Positions 31,335-45,085 are shown, counted from the first letter of the stretch. The stretch is 64,000 nucleotides of DNA from Steromphala cineraria (GCA_916613615.1 OU744723.1:30510171-30574170), one strand, 5' to 3'. The notes: a model not told the origin generated them from the sequence alone. Numbers and translations: made by a program.

Positions 31335-34300
31335 TATAGCTCATCCAGTGTAGTTTGTTGGCTTACAGTGACAATGGGGTCGTACATCTAATCCTATAGC
31401 TCATCCAGTGTAGACTGTTGACTTACAGTGACAATGGGGTCGTACATCGTATCCTATAGCTCATCCAGTGTAGTTTCTTGGCTTACAGTGACAATGGGGT
31501 CGTACATCTAATCCTATAGCTCATCCAGTGTAGACTGTTGACTTACAGTGACAATGGGGTCGTACATCGTATCCTATAGCTCATCCAGTGTAGTTTGTTG
31601 ACTTACAGTGACAATGGGGTCGTATATCGTATCTTATAGCTCATCCAGTGTAGTTGGTTGGCTTACAGTGACGATCGGTGCGTACATCGTATCCTATAGC
31701 TCATCCAGTGTAGTTTGTTGGCTTACAGTGACGACCGGTGCGTACATCGGATCCTATAGCTCATCCAGTGTAGTTTGTTGACTTACAGTGACAATGGGGT
31801 CGTACATCGTATCCTATAGCTCATCCAGTGTAGATTGTTGGCTGACAGTGACGATCGGTGCGTACATCGTATCCTATAGCTCATCCAGTGTAGATTGTTG
31901 GCTTACAGTGACAATGGGGTCGTACATCGTATCTTTTAGCTCATCCAGTGTAGTTTCTTGGCTTACAGTGACAATGGGGTCGTACATCTAATCCTATAGC
32001 TCATCCAGTGTAGACTGTTGACTTACAGTGACAATGGGGTCGTACATCTAATCCTATAGCTCATCCAGTGTAGTTTGTTGACTTACAGTGACAATGGGGT
32101 CGTATATCGTATCTTATAGCTCATCCAGTGTAGTTGGTTGGCTTACAGTGACGATCGGTGCGTACATCGTATCCTATAGCTCATCCAGTGTAGTTTGTTG
32201 GCTTACAGTGACGACCGGTGCGTACATCGGATCCTATAGCTCATCCAGTGTAGTTTGTTGACTTACAGTGACAATGGGGTCGTACATCGTATCCTATAGC
32301 TCATCCAGTGTAGATTGTTGGCTGACAGTGACGATCGGTGCGTACATCGTATCCTATAGCTCATCCAGTGTAGATTGTTGGCTTACAGTGACAATGGGGT
32401 CGTACATCGTATCTTTTAGCTCATCCAGTGTAGTTTCTTGGCTTACAGTGACAATGGGGTCGTACATCTAATCCTATAGCTCATCCAGTGTAGACTGTTG
32501 ACTTACAGTGACAATGGGGTCGTACATCGTATCCTATAGCTCATCCAGTGTAGTTTGTTGACTTACAGTGACAATGGGGTCGTATATCGTATCTTATAGC
32601 TCATCCAGTGTAGTTGGTTGGCTTACAGTGACGATCGGTGCGTACATCGTATCCTATAGCTCATCCAGTGTAGTTTGTTGGCTTACAGTGACGACCGGTG
32701 CGTACATCGGATCCTATAGCTCATCCAGTGTAGTTTGTTGACTTACAGTGACAATGGGGTCGTACATCGTATCCTATAGCTCATCCAGTGTAGATTGTTG
32801 GCTGACAGTGACGATCGGTGCGTACATCGTATCCTATAGCTCATCCAGTGTAGATTGTTGGCTTACAGTGACAATGGGGTCGTACATCGTATCTTTTAGC
32901 TCATCCAGTGTAGTTGGTTGGCTAACAGTGACGACCGATGCGTATATCGTATCCTATAGCTCATCCAGTGTAGACTGTTGACTTACAGTGACAATGGGGT
33001 CGTACATCGTATCCTATAGCTCAGCCAGTGTAGTTTGTTGGCTTACAGTGACAATGGGGTCGTACATCGTATCCTATAGCTCATCCAGTGTAGATTGTTG
33101 GCTGACAGTGACGATCGGTGCGTACATCGTATCCTTAAGCTCATCCAGTGTAGATTGTTGGCTGACAGTGACGATCGGTGCGTACATCGGATCCTATAGC
33201 TCATCCAGTGTAGTTTGTTGGCTTACAGTGACACTGGGGTCGTATATCGTATCCTATAGCTCATCCAGTGTAGATTGTTGGCTGACAGTGACGATCGGTG
33301 CGTACATCGTATCCTATAGTTCATCCAGTGTAGATTGTTGGCTGACAGTGACGATCGGTGCGTACATCGGATCCTATAGCTCATCCAGTGTAGATTGTTG
33401 GCTTACAGTGACAATGGGGTCGTATATCGTATCCTATAGCTCATCCAGTGTAGATTGTTGGCTGACAGTGACGATCGGTGCGTACATCGTATCCTATAGC
33501 TCATCCAGTGTAGATTGTTGGCTGACAGTGAAGATCGGTGCGTACATCGGATCCTTTAGCTCATCCAGTGTAGTTTGTTGGCTTACAGTGACAATGGGGT
33601 CGTACATCGTATCCTATAGCTCATCCAGTGTGGTTTGTTGGCTTACAGTGACAATGGGGTCGTATATCGTATCCTATAGCTCATCCAGTGTAGTTTGTTG
33701 GCTTACAGTGACGACCGATGCGTACATCGTATCTTATAGCTCATCCAGTGTAGTTTGTTGGCTTACAGTGACGACCGGTGCGTACATCGTATCCTATAGC
33801 TCATCCAGTGTAGTTTGTTGGCTTACAGTGACGATCGGTGCGTACATCGTATCTTATAGCTCATCCAGTGTAGTTTGTTGGCTTACAGTGGGGTCGTATA
33901 TCGTATCCTATAGCTTATCCAGTGTAGTTGGTTGGCTTACAGTGACGATCGGTGCGTACATCGTATCCTATAGCTCATCCAGTGTAGATTGTTGGCTGAT
34001 AGTGACGATCGGTGCGTACATCGGATCCTATAGCTCATCCAGTGTAGTTTGTTGGCTTACAGTGACAACGGGGTCGTACATCGTATCCTATAGCTCATCC
34101 AGTGTAGTTTGTTGGTTTACAGTGACAATGGGTTCGTACATCGTATCATATAGCTCATCCAGTGTAGTTTGTTGGTTTACAGTGACAATGGGTTCGTACA
34201 TCGTATCATATAGCTCATCCAGTGTAGTTTGTTGGTTTACAGTGAAAATGGGTTCGTACATCGTATCATATAGCTCATCCAGTGTAGATTGTTGGCTTAC

Positions 34301-37300
34301 AGTGACAATGGGGTCGTACATCGTATCTTTTAGCTCATCCAGTGTAGTTGGTTGGCTAACAGTGACGACCGGGGCGTATATCGTATCCTATAGCTCATCC
34401 AGTGTAGACTGTTGACTTACAGTGACAATGGGGTCGTACATCGTATCCTATAGCTCAGCGAGTGTAGTTTGTTGGCTTACAGTGACAATGGGGTCGTACA
34501 TCGTATCCTATAGCTCATCCAGTGTAGATTGTTGGCTGACAGTGACGATCGGTGCGTACATCGTATCCTATAGCTCATCCAGTGTAGATTGTTGGCTGAC
34601 AGTGACGATCGGTGCGTACATCGGATCCTATAGCTCATCCAGTGTAGTTTGTTGGCTTACAGTGACACTGGGGTCGTATATCGTATCCTATAGCTCATCC
34701 AGTGTAGATTGTTGGCTGACAGTGACGATCGGTGCGTACATCGTATCCTATAGTTCATCCAGTGTAGATTGTTGGCTGACAGTGACGATCGGTGCGTACA
34801 TCGGATCCTATAGCTCATCCAGTGTAGATTGTTGGCTTACAGTGACAATGGGTTCGTACATCGTATCATATAGCTCATCCAGTGTAGATTGTTGGCTTAC
34901 AGTGACAATGGGGTCGTACATCGTATCTTTTAGCTCATCCAGTGTAGTTGGTTGGCTAACAGTGACGACCGGGGCGTATATCGTATCCTATAGCTCATCC
35001 AGTGTAGACTGTTGACTTACAGTGACAATGGGGTCGTACATCGTATCCTATAGCTCAGCCAGTGTAGTTTGTTGGCTTACAGTGACAATGGGGTCGTACA
35101 TCGTATCCTATAGCTCATCCAGTGTAGATTGTTGGCTGACAGTGACGATCGGTGCGTACATCGTATCCTATAGCTCATCCAGTGTAGATTGTTGGCTGAC
35201 AGTGACGATCGGTGCGTACATCGGATCCTATAGCTCATCCAGTGTAGTTTGTTGGCTTACAGTGACACTGGGGTCGTATATCGTATCCTATAGCTCATCC
35301 AGTGTAGATTGTTGGCTGACAGTGACGATCGGTGCGTACATCGTATCCTATAGCTCATCCAGTGTAGATTGTTGGCTGATAGTGACGATCGGTGCGTACA
35401 TCGGATCCTATAGCTCATCCAGTGTAGTTTGTTGGCTTACAGTGACAACGGGGTCGTACATCGTATCCTATAGCTCATCCAGTGTAGTTTGTTGGTTTAC
35501 AGTGACAATGGGTTCGTACATCGTATCATATAGCTCATCCAGTGTAGTTTGTTGGTTTACAGTGACAATGGGTTCGTACATCGTATCATATAGCTCATCC
35601 AGTGTAGTTTGTTGGTTTACAGTGAAAATGGGTTCGTACATCGTATCATATAGCTCATCCAGTGTAGATTGTTGGCTTACAGTGACAATGGGGTCGTACA
35701 TCGTATCTTTTAGCTCATCCAGTGTAGTTGGTTGGCTAACAGTGACGACCGGGGCGTATATCGTATCCTATAGCTCATCCAGTGTAGACTGTTGACTTAC
35801 AGTGACAATGGGGTCGTACATCGTATCCTATAGCTCAGCCAGTGTAGTTTGTTGGCTTACAGTGACAATGGGGTCGTACATCGTATCCTATAGCTCATCC
35901 AGTGTAGATTGTTGGCTGACAGTGACGATCGGTGCGTACATCGTATCCTATAGCTCATCCAGTGTAGATTGTTGGCTGACAGTGACGATCGGTGCGTACA
36001 TCGGATCCTATAGCTCATCCAGTGTAGTTTGTTGGCTTACAGTGACACTGGGGTCGTATATCGTATCCTATAGCTCATCCAGTGTAGATTGTTGGCTGAC
36101 AGTGACGATCGGTGCGTACATCGTATCCTATAGTTCATCCAGTGTAGATTGTTGGCTGACAGTGACGATCGGTGCGTACATCGGATCCTATAGCTCATCC
36201 AGTGTAGATTGTTGGCTTACAGTGACAATGGGGTCGTATATCGTATCCTATAGCTCATCCAGTGTAGATTGTTGGCTGACAGTGACGATCGGTGCGTACA
36301 TCGTATCCTATAGCTCATCCAGTGTAGATTGTTGGCTGACAGTGAAGATCGGTGCGTACATCGGATCCTTTAGCTCATCCAGTGTAGTTTGTTGGCTTAC
36401 AGTGACAATGGGGTCGTACATCGTATCCTATAGCTCATCCAGTGTAGTTTGTTGGCTTACAGTGACAATGGGGTCGTATATCGTATCCTATAGCTCATCC
36501 AGTGTAGTTTGTTGGCTTACAGTGACGACCGATGCGTACATCGTATCTTATAGCTCATCCAGTGTAGTTTGTTGGCTTACAGTGACGACCGGTGCGTACA
36601 TCGTATCCTATAGCTCATCCAGTGTAGTTTGTTGGCTTACAGTGACGATCGGTGCGTACATCGTATCTTATAGCTCATCCAGTGTAGTTTGTTGGCTTAC
36701 AGTGGGGTCGTATATCGTATCCTATAGCTTATCCAGTGTAGTTGGTTGGCTTACAGTGACTATCGGTGCGTACATCGTATCCTATAGCTCATCCAGTGTA
36801 GATTGTTGGCTGATAGTGACGATCGGTGCGTACATCGGATCCTATAGCTCATCCAGTGTAGATTGTTGGCTTACAGTGACAATGGGGTCGTATATCGTAT
36901 CCTATAGCTCATCCAGTGTAGATTGTTGGCTGACAGTGACGATCGGTGCGTACATCGTATCCTATAGCTCATCCAGTGTAGATTGTTGGCTGACAGTGAA
37001 GATCGGTGCGTACATCGGATCCTTTAGCTCATCCAGTGTAGTTTGTTGGCTTACAGTGACAATGGGGTCGTACATCGTATCCTATAGCTCATCCAGTGTG
37101 GTTTGTTGGCTTACAGTGACAATGGGGTCGTATATCGTATCCTATAGCTCATCCAGTGTAGTTTGTTGGCTTACAGTGACGACCGATGCGTACATCGTAT
37201 CTTATAGCTCATCCAGTGTAGTTTGTTGGCTTACAGTGACGACCGGTGCGTACATCGTATCCTATAGCTCATCCAGTGTAGTTTGTTGGCTTACAGTGAC

Positions 37301-38934
37301 GATCGGTGCGTACATCGTATCTTATAGCTCATCCAGTGTAGTTTGTTGGCTTACAGTGGGGTCGTATATCGTATCCTATAGCTTATCCAGTGTAGTTGGT
37401 TGGCTTACAGTGACGATCGGTGCGTACATCGTATCCTATAGCTCATCCAGTGTAGATTGTTGGCTGATAGTGACGATCGGTGCGTACATCGGATCCTATA
37501 GCTCATCCAGTGTAGTTTGTTGGCTTACAGTGACAACGGGGTCGTACATCGTATCCTATAGCTCATCCAGTGTAGTTTGTTGGTTTACAGTGACAATGGG
37601 TTCGTACATCGTATCATATAGCTCATCCAGTGTAGTTTGTTGGTTTACAGTGACAATGGGTTCGTACATCGTATCATATAGCTCATCCAGTGTAGTTTGT
37701 TGGTTTACAGTGACAATGGGTTCGTACATCGTATCATATAGCTCATCCAGTGTAGATTGTTGGCTTACAGTGACAATGGGGTCGTACATCGTATCTTTTA
37801 GCTCATCCAGTGTAGTTGGTTGGCTAACAGTGACGACCGGGGCGTATATCGTATCCTATAGCTCATCCAGTGTAGACTGTTGACTTACAGTGACAATGGG
37901 GTCGTACATCGTATCCTATAGCTCAGCCAGTGTAGTTTGTTGGCTTACAGTGACAATGGGGTCGTACATCGTATCCTATAGCTCATCCAGTGTAGATTGT
38001 TGGCTGACAGTGACGATCGGTGCGTACATCGTATCCTATAGCTCATCCAGTGTAGATTGTTGGCTGACAGTGACGATCGGTGCGTACATCGGATCCTATA
38101 GCTCATCCAGTGTAGTTTGTTGGCTTACAGTGACACTGGGGTCGTATATCGTATCCTATAGCTCATCCAGTGTAGATTGTTGGCTGACAGTGACGACCGG
38201 TGCGTACATCGTATCCTATAGTTCATCCAGTGTAGATTGTTGGCTGACAGTGACGATCGGTGCGTACATCGGATCCTATAGCTCATCCAGTGTAGATTGT
38301 TGGCTTACAGTGACAATGGGGTCGTATATCGTATCCTATAGCTCATCCAGTGTAGATTGTTGGCTGACAGTGACGATCGGTGCGTACATCGTATCCTATA
38401 GCTCATCCAGTGTAGATTGTTGGCTGACAGTGAAGATCGGTGCGTACATCGGATCCTTTAGCTCATCCAGTGTAGTTTGTTGGCTTACAGTGACAATGGG
38501 GTCGTACATCGTATCCTATAGCTCATCCAGTGTAGTTTGTTGGCTTACAGTGACAATGGAGTCGTATATCGTATCCTATAGCTCATCCAGTGTAGTTTGT
38601 TGGCTTACAGTGACGACCGATGCGTACATCGTATCTTATAGCTCATCCAGTGTAGTTTGTTGGCTTACAGTGACGACCGGTGCGTACATCGTATCCTATA
38701 GCTCATCCAGTGTAGTTTGTTGGCTTACAGTGACGATCGGTGCGTACATCGTATCTTATAGCTCATCCAGTGTAGTTTGTTGGCTTACAGTGGGGTCGTA
38801 TATCGTATCCTATAGCTTATCCAGTGTAGTTGGTTGGCTTACAGTGACTATCGGTGCGTACATCGTATCCTATAGCTCATCCAGTGTAGATTGTTGGCTG
38901 ATAGTGACGATCGGTGCGTACATCGGATCCTATA
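31335..38934. repeat. 60-bp satellite, segment 2, with higher-order repeats
   Basis: About 127 monomers. A 480-bp (eight-monomer) unit is repeated at about 31788, 32268 and 32748. A monomer with the diagnostic TCAGCCAGTG (TCAGCGAGTG in one case) recurs at about 33020, 34455, 35055, 35835 and 37922, marking larger duplicated blocks. A 54-bp monomer lacking ACAATG (reads CAGTGGGGTCG) recurs near 33888, 36701, 37356 and 38790. Long + strand ORFs up to 693 codons (for example 35802-37883) are repeat artefacts. The minus strand reads a 20-residue unit (TLDELYDTMYEPIVTVNQQT) where the monomer has TCATATAGCT, but a TAG stop where it has TCCTATAGCT. Confidence 0.97.
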
Positions 38935-40575
38935 CACTCATGGCAAAAATTGTTGTCACCCCCTAATATTTAATTAAATTGGAGTTTATATCACATTGTA
39001 TGCATGGCAATGTTGGTTTTCCATGGAAATGTCATTACAGGCATGAAGTTACATTAACTCACACTTTACAATGAACAGTGTCAGCGGTTTCATGTAGACC
39101 ACGTGCATTTCATTGAAATGATTGAAATTTGTCTCCTTAGGTTTGTCATTTCCATCGATTACTATAGACCTCTTTCATAAGATACAGCTTCACGACTATA
39201 GTTTCTGAAAAGCATAGACCATGCCTGGTCCCACTCCACCAGGAATCAGACATGAAATCATTGGCATGAGTCGTGGTGGCGCTTAGAATCGTGTCATTGC
39301 TGCAGCATGTAACGTCAGTGTTAGAACTGTTCAAAGGATTAAAAGACTGCACGCCATACAGGGAAATGTTGTTCCAAATAAGTCTTCAGGCCGTCCCAAG
39401 AAAACTACGGTTCGTCAGGATAGAATTCTTCTTCGTTTGACCCGACGTCATAGACGTCTTTCGTCTTTGACTCTTGCACAGAGATGGGGGGCTCATATTA
39501 ATACGCCCATTTGCCGGAGAACTGTAGTGAACAGGTTGCTCCAGCATGGATATAAGGCAAGAAGACCTGCCATCAAACCATTCTGGACACTGGCCAACCG
39601 CAGGGCACGGCTTGCTTGGGCGCAGCAGCACCGCAGAATCCAACTTGGACATTGGCGTCACGTCATATTTACTGACGAGTCTCGTTTCCTACTGCATAAG
39701 GTGGACAGGAGAATGAGAGTGCGACGTTTACGTGGGGAAAGGCTCAATGACGACTGTCTGCAGCATCAGGTTGCCCACGGTGGCGGTTCTGTACACGTAT
39801 GGGCAGGAATACACCATAACGGTAAAACGGATCTTGTCGTCCTTCAAGGAAACGTCAACCAGAGGTCGTACAGACGTCTTCTTGAAACCGTTTGCCTCCC
39901 ACATGCAAGAAGAGTGTATGGCAACAACTTCCTGTTGCAGGACGATAATGCACCAGCCCATCGTGCACGTACAGTGAACGCTTTCATTCAGGCACAAGGA
40001 GTAACAAGATTGCCCTGGCCTTCAAAAAGTCCGGATATGAATCCGATAGAACATGCTTGGGATCAGCTTGACCGTGCACTTAGAAGACTGGACCCTGCTC
40101 CTGCAAATTTACAGCAATTGCGGGCTGCTCTTGTGAATGAATGGAACAATTTGGCTGTTGCAAACATCAACACACTGATAGACAGTATGCCTGCCCGAAT
40201 TATCGCCCTTGAAAATTCCAGAGGCGGTGCTACCCGATATTAGGCTTGTAAATATACTCTTACATGACTGCAGAATGAAATAAAACCGACAATTGAACTT
40301 GAAAATGTAATTTGTTTTATTGATACCCATCCAATTGATACTATATGGATACTGTAAAAAATTGCCCTTTTTCACAGGGACCATACATATCCTAGTAGAA
40401 TTTCTTAAATTGGCCAGCACAAGACCAAAATACAAGCTGGTATGTTTTACGAATGTTTTTCCCAATCACACAAATCATTCTGACAGTTATTGCATGTTTG
40501 ATTATTTGTCAACACTCAGTTAAACTTGACGTAGCGTTCTCAGTCTGGGGGTGACAACCATTTTTGCCATGAGTG
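38935..40575 (+). mobile_element. Tc1/mariner-superfamily transposon inserted in the 60-bp satellite
   Basis: The 1641-bp element begins CACTCATGGCAAAAATTG and ends with its inverse. TIRs are about 29 bp with one or two mismatches and finish in a CCCCC/GGGGG block. The TA target-site duplication is at 38933-38934 and 40576-40577, and removing the element restores CCTATAGCTC of the 60-bp monomer. The single transposase frame is near full length. An AATAAA lies at 40278, shortly after the transposase stop. Confidence 0.97.
39221..40243 (+). pseudogene. Tc1-like DD34E transposase with one premature stop
   Basis: A frame of 341 codons runs from ATG 39221 to TAG at 40241-40243, the usual length for Tc1 transposases, but TAG at 39284-39286 interrupts codon 22. 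The remaining N-terminal region keeps helix-turn-helix features (VIAAACNVSVRTVQRI) and a GRPKKT hinge. The catalytic domain is complete: FTDESRF (first Asp), LQDDNAPAH (second Asp) and PDMNPIEHAWDQL (Glu), with 34 residues between the second Asp and the Glu. Downstream of the stop, an internal start could give only a truncated protein lacking part of the DNA-binding domain. Otherwise the frame is clean, so the stop is probably recent. Expression as an intact enzyme is unlikely from this copy. Confidence 0.95.
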
Positions 40576-41178
40576 TAGCTCATCCAGTGTAGTTTGTTGG
40601 CTTACAGTGACAACGGGGTCGTACATCGTATCCTATAGCTCATCCAGTGTAGTTTGTTGGTTTACAGTGACAATGGGTTCGTACATCGTATCATATAGCT
40701 CATCCAGTGTAGTTTGTTGGTTTACAGTGACAATGGGTTCGTACATCGTATCATATAGCTCATCCAGTGTAGTTTGTTGGTTTACAGTGACAATGGGGTC
40801 GTACATCGTATCATATAGCTCATTCAGTGTAGATTGTTGGCTGACAGTGACGACCGGTGCGTACATCGTATCCTATAGCTCATCCAGTGTAGTTGGTTGG
40901 CTTACAGTGACGACCGGTGCGTACATCGTATCTTATAGCTCATCCAGTGTAGTTTGTTGGCTTACAGTGACGATCGGTTCGTACATCGTTTCGTATAGCT
41001 CATTCAGTGTAGTTGGTTGGCTTACAGTGACGATCGGTGCGTACATCGTATCTTATAGCTCATTCAGTGTAGTTGGTTGGCTTACAGTGACGATCGGTGC
41101 GTACATCGTATCTTATAGCTCATTCAGTGTAGTATGTTGGCTTACAGTGACGATCGGTTCGTACATCGAGCTCATCTA
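40576..41178. repeat. 60-bp satellite, segment 3
   Basis: About ten monomers continue the array after the Tc1 insertion, ending with a diverged GTACATCGAGCTCATCTAGT. Several carry CTCATTCAGTG in place of CTCATCCAGTG, a variant concentrated near this edge. Confidence 0.95.
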
Positions 41179-44100
41179 GTTGAGTTTATCGGCTTACGAG
41201 CATGTGAGGATCGCACAATTAAAATGCTTATCATCTATATACTCTTTACACAATTTCAGTTTTCTTTACATCCTTTTGATGTTTTAAAATAAGACGAATA
41301 TGGGTTTACAATGTAGGCCCAAGTGTCCATCACAGGGACGACACTATTATTGACCCATCGTCATACTTGCATGTGGTTCGTGGTGAAATTTAGCTTGTGA
41401 GTAAAGAAATACACCACTCTGTAGAAAAATAATGTCTTTTTATCATATTTACATGTTTTAATCAACAATAAAATACTTAATTCGCCGTCCAAATTATAGT
41501 ACCCTCTGGAAAAGTGCCAAAGATTTTGACGAACCCGCTTTCCATGACGTCATCATTATATGTGTACGATTTACACGGCGTCTCGATAACCGCAATTTCG
41601 TTTCAAGCGTTTGTTTAGAAAACGCGAATTGTTAGATGGCCACACTTGATTCGCCTTCATGTTTGCTGCCTATTTAGTGAATTTTGGTCCGATGTTTTCG
41701 TGGTTGGTCTCGAAATTTTGCAGAAAATACAATGAATACAGAGCAAGTATTTAAAAATATTGAACTTCACTACGCTTTGAGTAAAATAAGCTAATAAGCT
41801 ATTGAGATCTCGAAGATTTTGAGTTCTGACTCGGTGACTATATCAATCGGACGGATGTAGCCTTTTCAATATCCCGTGCCAACTACTCAACCTGTTGACA
41901 GAGTTTCTGTAGTTGATATATCAAATAGAGCCATTTTCTCTGCAGCTCATCAGGCTTCGTAAACTACAAATACTAAACCTACATATGAAACAAACATTGG
42001 CATTGCCGCCGATCCCTCACTTCGGGCCAGAGAGTCACCTGGTATTAAATCATAATCCCCGTTGGTCAACCTTCTAGGTCTGTTGTTCCTCGAGAGAAGA
42101 TTGAAACAAGTTCTTAGGGCATTGCTATGAACCCTCATTGGTGGCCAGAGAGTCCCCAATTTTACAATTGATTATCTCCACATGCCAAGGTACACGAACA
42201 TGTGACATGAGTTGAGCCTCCTTGAATACAAAAATGGAAATAGGATTTTATGGCTTGTCCCCATGGCCTCATAAGGAGTCGCTAAATATAGGATTGGCCA
42301 AGATACCTATACACCAGACTTAAGTCCATCACATGTTACACAACTTGGGCGGTTATATCTCTTGTCGTTTCAAGAGGTTTTAACTCGTAAACTACCTTTC
42401 TTTAGGTGTTTACCCTTCACACACAAACTGCAAGTTAATTCCTTTGTTTTAGATGAACCGTAACATCATCTCTCAACCACCCCGGTTATTAAATGTAAAC
42501 AAACGCAAACAATTGATTTTGTAAATTTTGGAATATTTATCAAACAAAAAAGTTAAGATATTAGAACAATGAGAGTTGGATTCGAACCCGGGAACTCTAT
42601 ACTAGGATCGATGCTAGTTGAGTTGTTATACATTTGTACATTTTGTTGTATCATTGTTGTTGTCTATATTCAAATTTCCCTTAATTATATAATTCCTAAT
42701 GTCCGGAATCATGTTTTTAGTTTTAAAAACCTCAAGAAGGAGTGAATCTTTGTCAAGAGGCTCTACCGGCAACCCCAGTATGACTATGGTTAAAACAGGT
42801 GCTACTTAAAAATAAAAAATCAGATTTCCCCCACTTTTAACCACAGCCTGCTTCTGTTGTTACTATGCGGCTCGCTACGCGAGGATACAGCATAAGGCGA
42901 CAATAGTTTCGGTCTAGAGTGTATGGTGAGTAGCCTTTATGTTAGTTTATATTAAACCCGCAAAGATAAAATGTTTAGAATTATTTGTAAATAAAGACAT
43001 TTATTGAAATCATTGCACAAGTGTTCAGTGGGAGTGCATGTTAACCAAATAATTGATTGCTACACCCTCGTGAGTTTACCATAACCCCTCGGTACCGGGT
43101 TGATATTGACAACACAACCAACGCCTGTCCAAAATTCGAAATGGCTGCGGTTTGGTGAATGCATTATTCCTTACATAGAATAATACAAGGAATATTTTAT
43201 TTTATGTAGTTTTCTCCCAAAAACATTTTTATTTGTACTTACACACCTCAAAACATTCCTGATAATTGATTGGGTAGTACAATGATATACTGTATTGTTA
43301 TAGATTCTGGAGTATAAGATATTACATTATACAGGCCAATAATTATACTGGTCTTCACACAAACACTCTATAAAGTACCTGAACCGTGTATGCATTGACA
43401 TTTCTGTCAAGACATAATGATTCGTTAAACCAACTCTTCAACAGAATTAATTATATCTTAATACACGGCAGATCTTTCACTACATTCATATCTACATCTC
43501 CACACGTGGAAACCATGCTGCTTGTCAGTTTCATCATCACGTGATCTGCACCTGTGACATGGGTGCACGTGAACATCGTGACATGTATTCAAGTCATCAA
43601 CCTCTCTTTTATCTGAGCGCTGACAGAGTCACAAGTCCAAATACGCAGATATGAAGCTGTCGGTCCAGCTGCAAGGTCCCGGCGCCTCCGATGATGACGT
43701 CACATGGCTTCTGTGTCGTGGATGTTTTTTTGCAGTCATTTTCTGAAAATAATATATTTTGTTTCTGTATAAAAATAAATTATAAGTTAGAAATAAAATG
43801 TGTACGGCTTTAGTTTTTTATATATCTATATAGAGTACAAACGACATGCTGACGGCGAGTAAGGTACGTTTTAGAAAGTGTTATTAGAGTGGAAATTGAT
43901 GACAAAACATATATACATGTATGTGATATTGAGATTATACATGAAAAATAAATAATGTAGAATGGCCGTAGATGTTACTCAGAAGATGTTTGATTGAATG
44001 TGAGTATAATACATGTATATGTGGTGTCTCTTTTCTTGGAAGGAAGTCCCTTTAGTTCAAGACATTAATGCATTAGAATGCATGGACCCAAGGGTACCTC

Positions 44101-45085
44101 GAGACAGAGAGGTTCAGCGCTGACATTGTGTAACGTCAAATACATGACAGTATAACATGTCGGATAGAATGGATAGATCTGAATATAATCAGATACAAAT
44201 AAAAGAATAAAACATGGTGGTTTGAAGATAAAACCGACATAAGAGGTATTTACAGTTACCGCTAAGTTGTTGTTAAAAAGTTCGCCCACATAACAGGCTC
44301 ACATGCAACTTAAGTTTGCTAGATTTAGTCATTATCTAACTGAGGTTAAGTGGAAACAAAAATTAAAGTTTGGTTCAAAGTAAAACACTTAAAGAAAAAG
44401 TTGGTTGTGTTGATCTATTTCGGGGAAATGGGATAGCTAGCATTGTTTTGGATAGATAAACACGTTTTAAGATAAGTGAAAATGATAAAAACCCGTTGAC
44501 AACGTCTTATCACATAAACCACATAATAATTCTGTAACATTGCCGACACTATAAATGAGGTCAAATGTGTCGAAAAACTATTAAGATGTTTCTTTAAATA
44601 AATCGTTGCAGAAAGTTTATATTGTATCTTCAAGCAAGTATTATGTAACTTAAGCGTTATTTCACAACGTGTATGATCTGTTATTGTGTTTGAGATAAAT
44701 ATTAACCGTTTCCCATTTCCCGTTTTTATCCGTACCAGAGCTAACCGGACTAAGTGTAGCCATGCAACGTAAGATTAGGACATTACAGCATGCAAACACT
44801 GAGGTCTGAAGGACACAGCAAGGAGTCAACGCCGCTTGCTGGATAGTTAACACACGAGCCCCATATAAACATATTTGTAAGAAAATGGATGCTGTATGGC
44901 ACAGGCGATAGATGCTCAGTGTTTGTCATTTACGAATACTAATGTGTCAATACGATATCGATAACTTTACACGCTAGCCGGTAAAACCTATGTGAAAGAT
45001 ATCCAATGACCCATTTAGTTCAACTACGATTACACAGTAGCTCCTTTGTTTTGTTCGAGTATTTATTTTTCATACAAACTCCGAT
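41179..45085. other. Long AT-rich intergenic stretch, no gene supported
   Basis: About 3.9 kb with only short random ORFs. A degenerate tRNA-like B-box region lies at about 42570-42650. It contains AGAGAGTC-bearing repeats at 42050 and 42146 (GGCCAGAGAGTC) and a locally GC-rich patch near 42860-42900. I see no exon with family resemblance. Confidence 0.5.
42570..42648 (-). repeat. Degenerate tRNA-like sequence, possible SINE head
   Basis: The minus strand reads CTCAACTAGCATCGATC then GAGTTCCCGGGTTCGAATCC, ending AACTCTC. The GGTTCGAATCC segment is a perfect pol III B box and the upstream part resembles a tRNA anticodon arm, but no full cloverleaf can be formed. Confidence 0.4.

Noticed and set aside
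31013..31339. 108-codon ORF at the right end of the 3.2-kb transposon
   Set aside because: It runs through the terminal inverted repeat and has no transposase motif.
32988..38966. Large + strand ORFs (475, 693, 358 codons) in the 60-bp satellite
   Set aside because: A 60-bp unit without stops produces them automatically; the peptide has no family resemblance and changes with monomer variants.
39728..39997. ORFs overlapping the Tc1 transposase on the other strand and frame
   Set aside because: Shadows of the DD34E transposase.
26037..41178. CRISPR-like array
   Set aside because: Monomers are head to tail without unique spacers, and the genome is eukaryotic.
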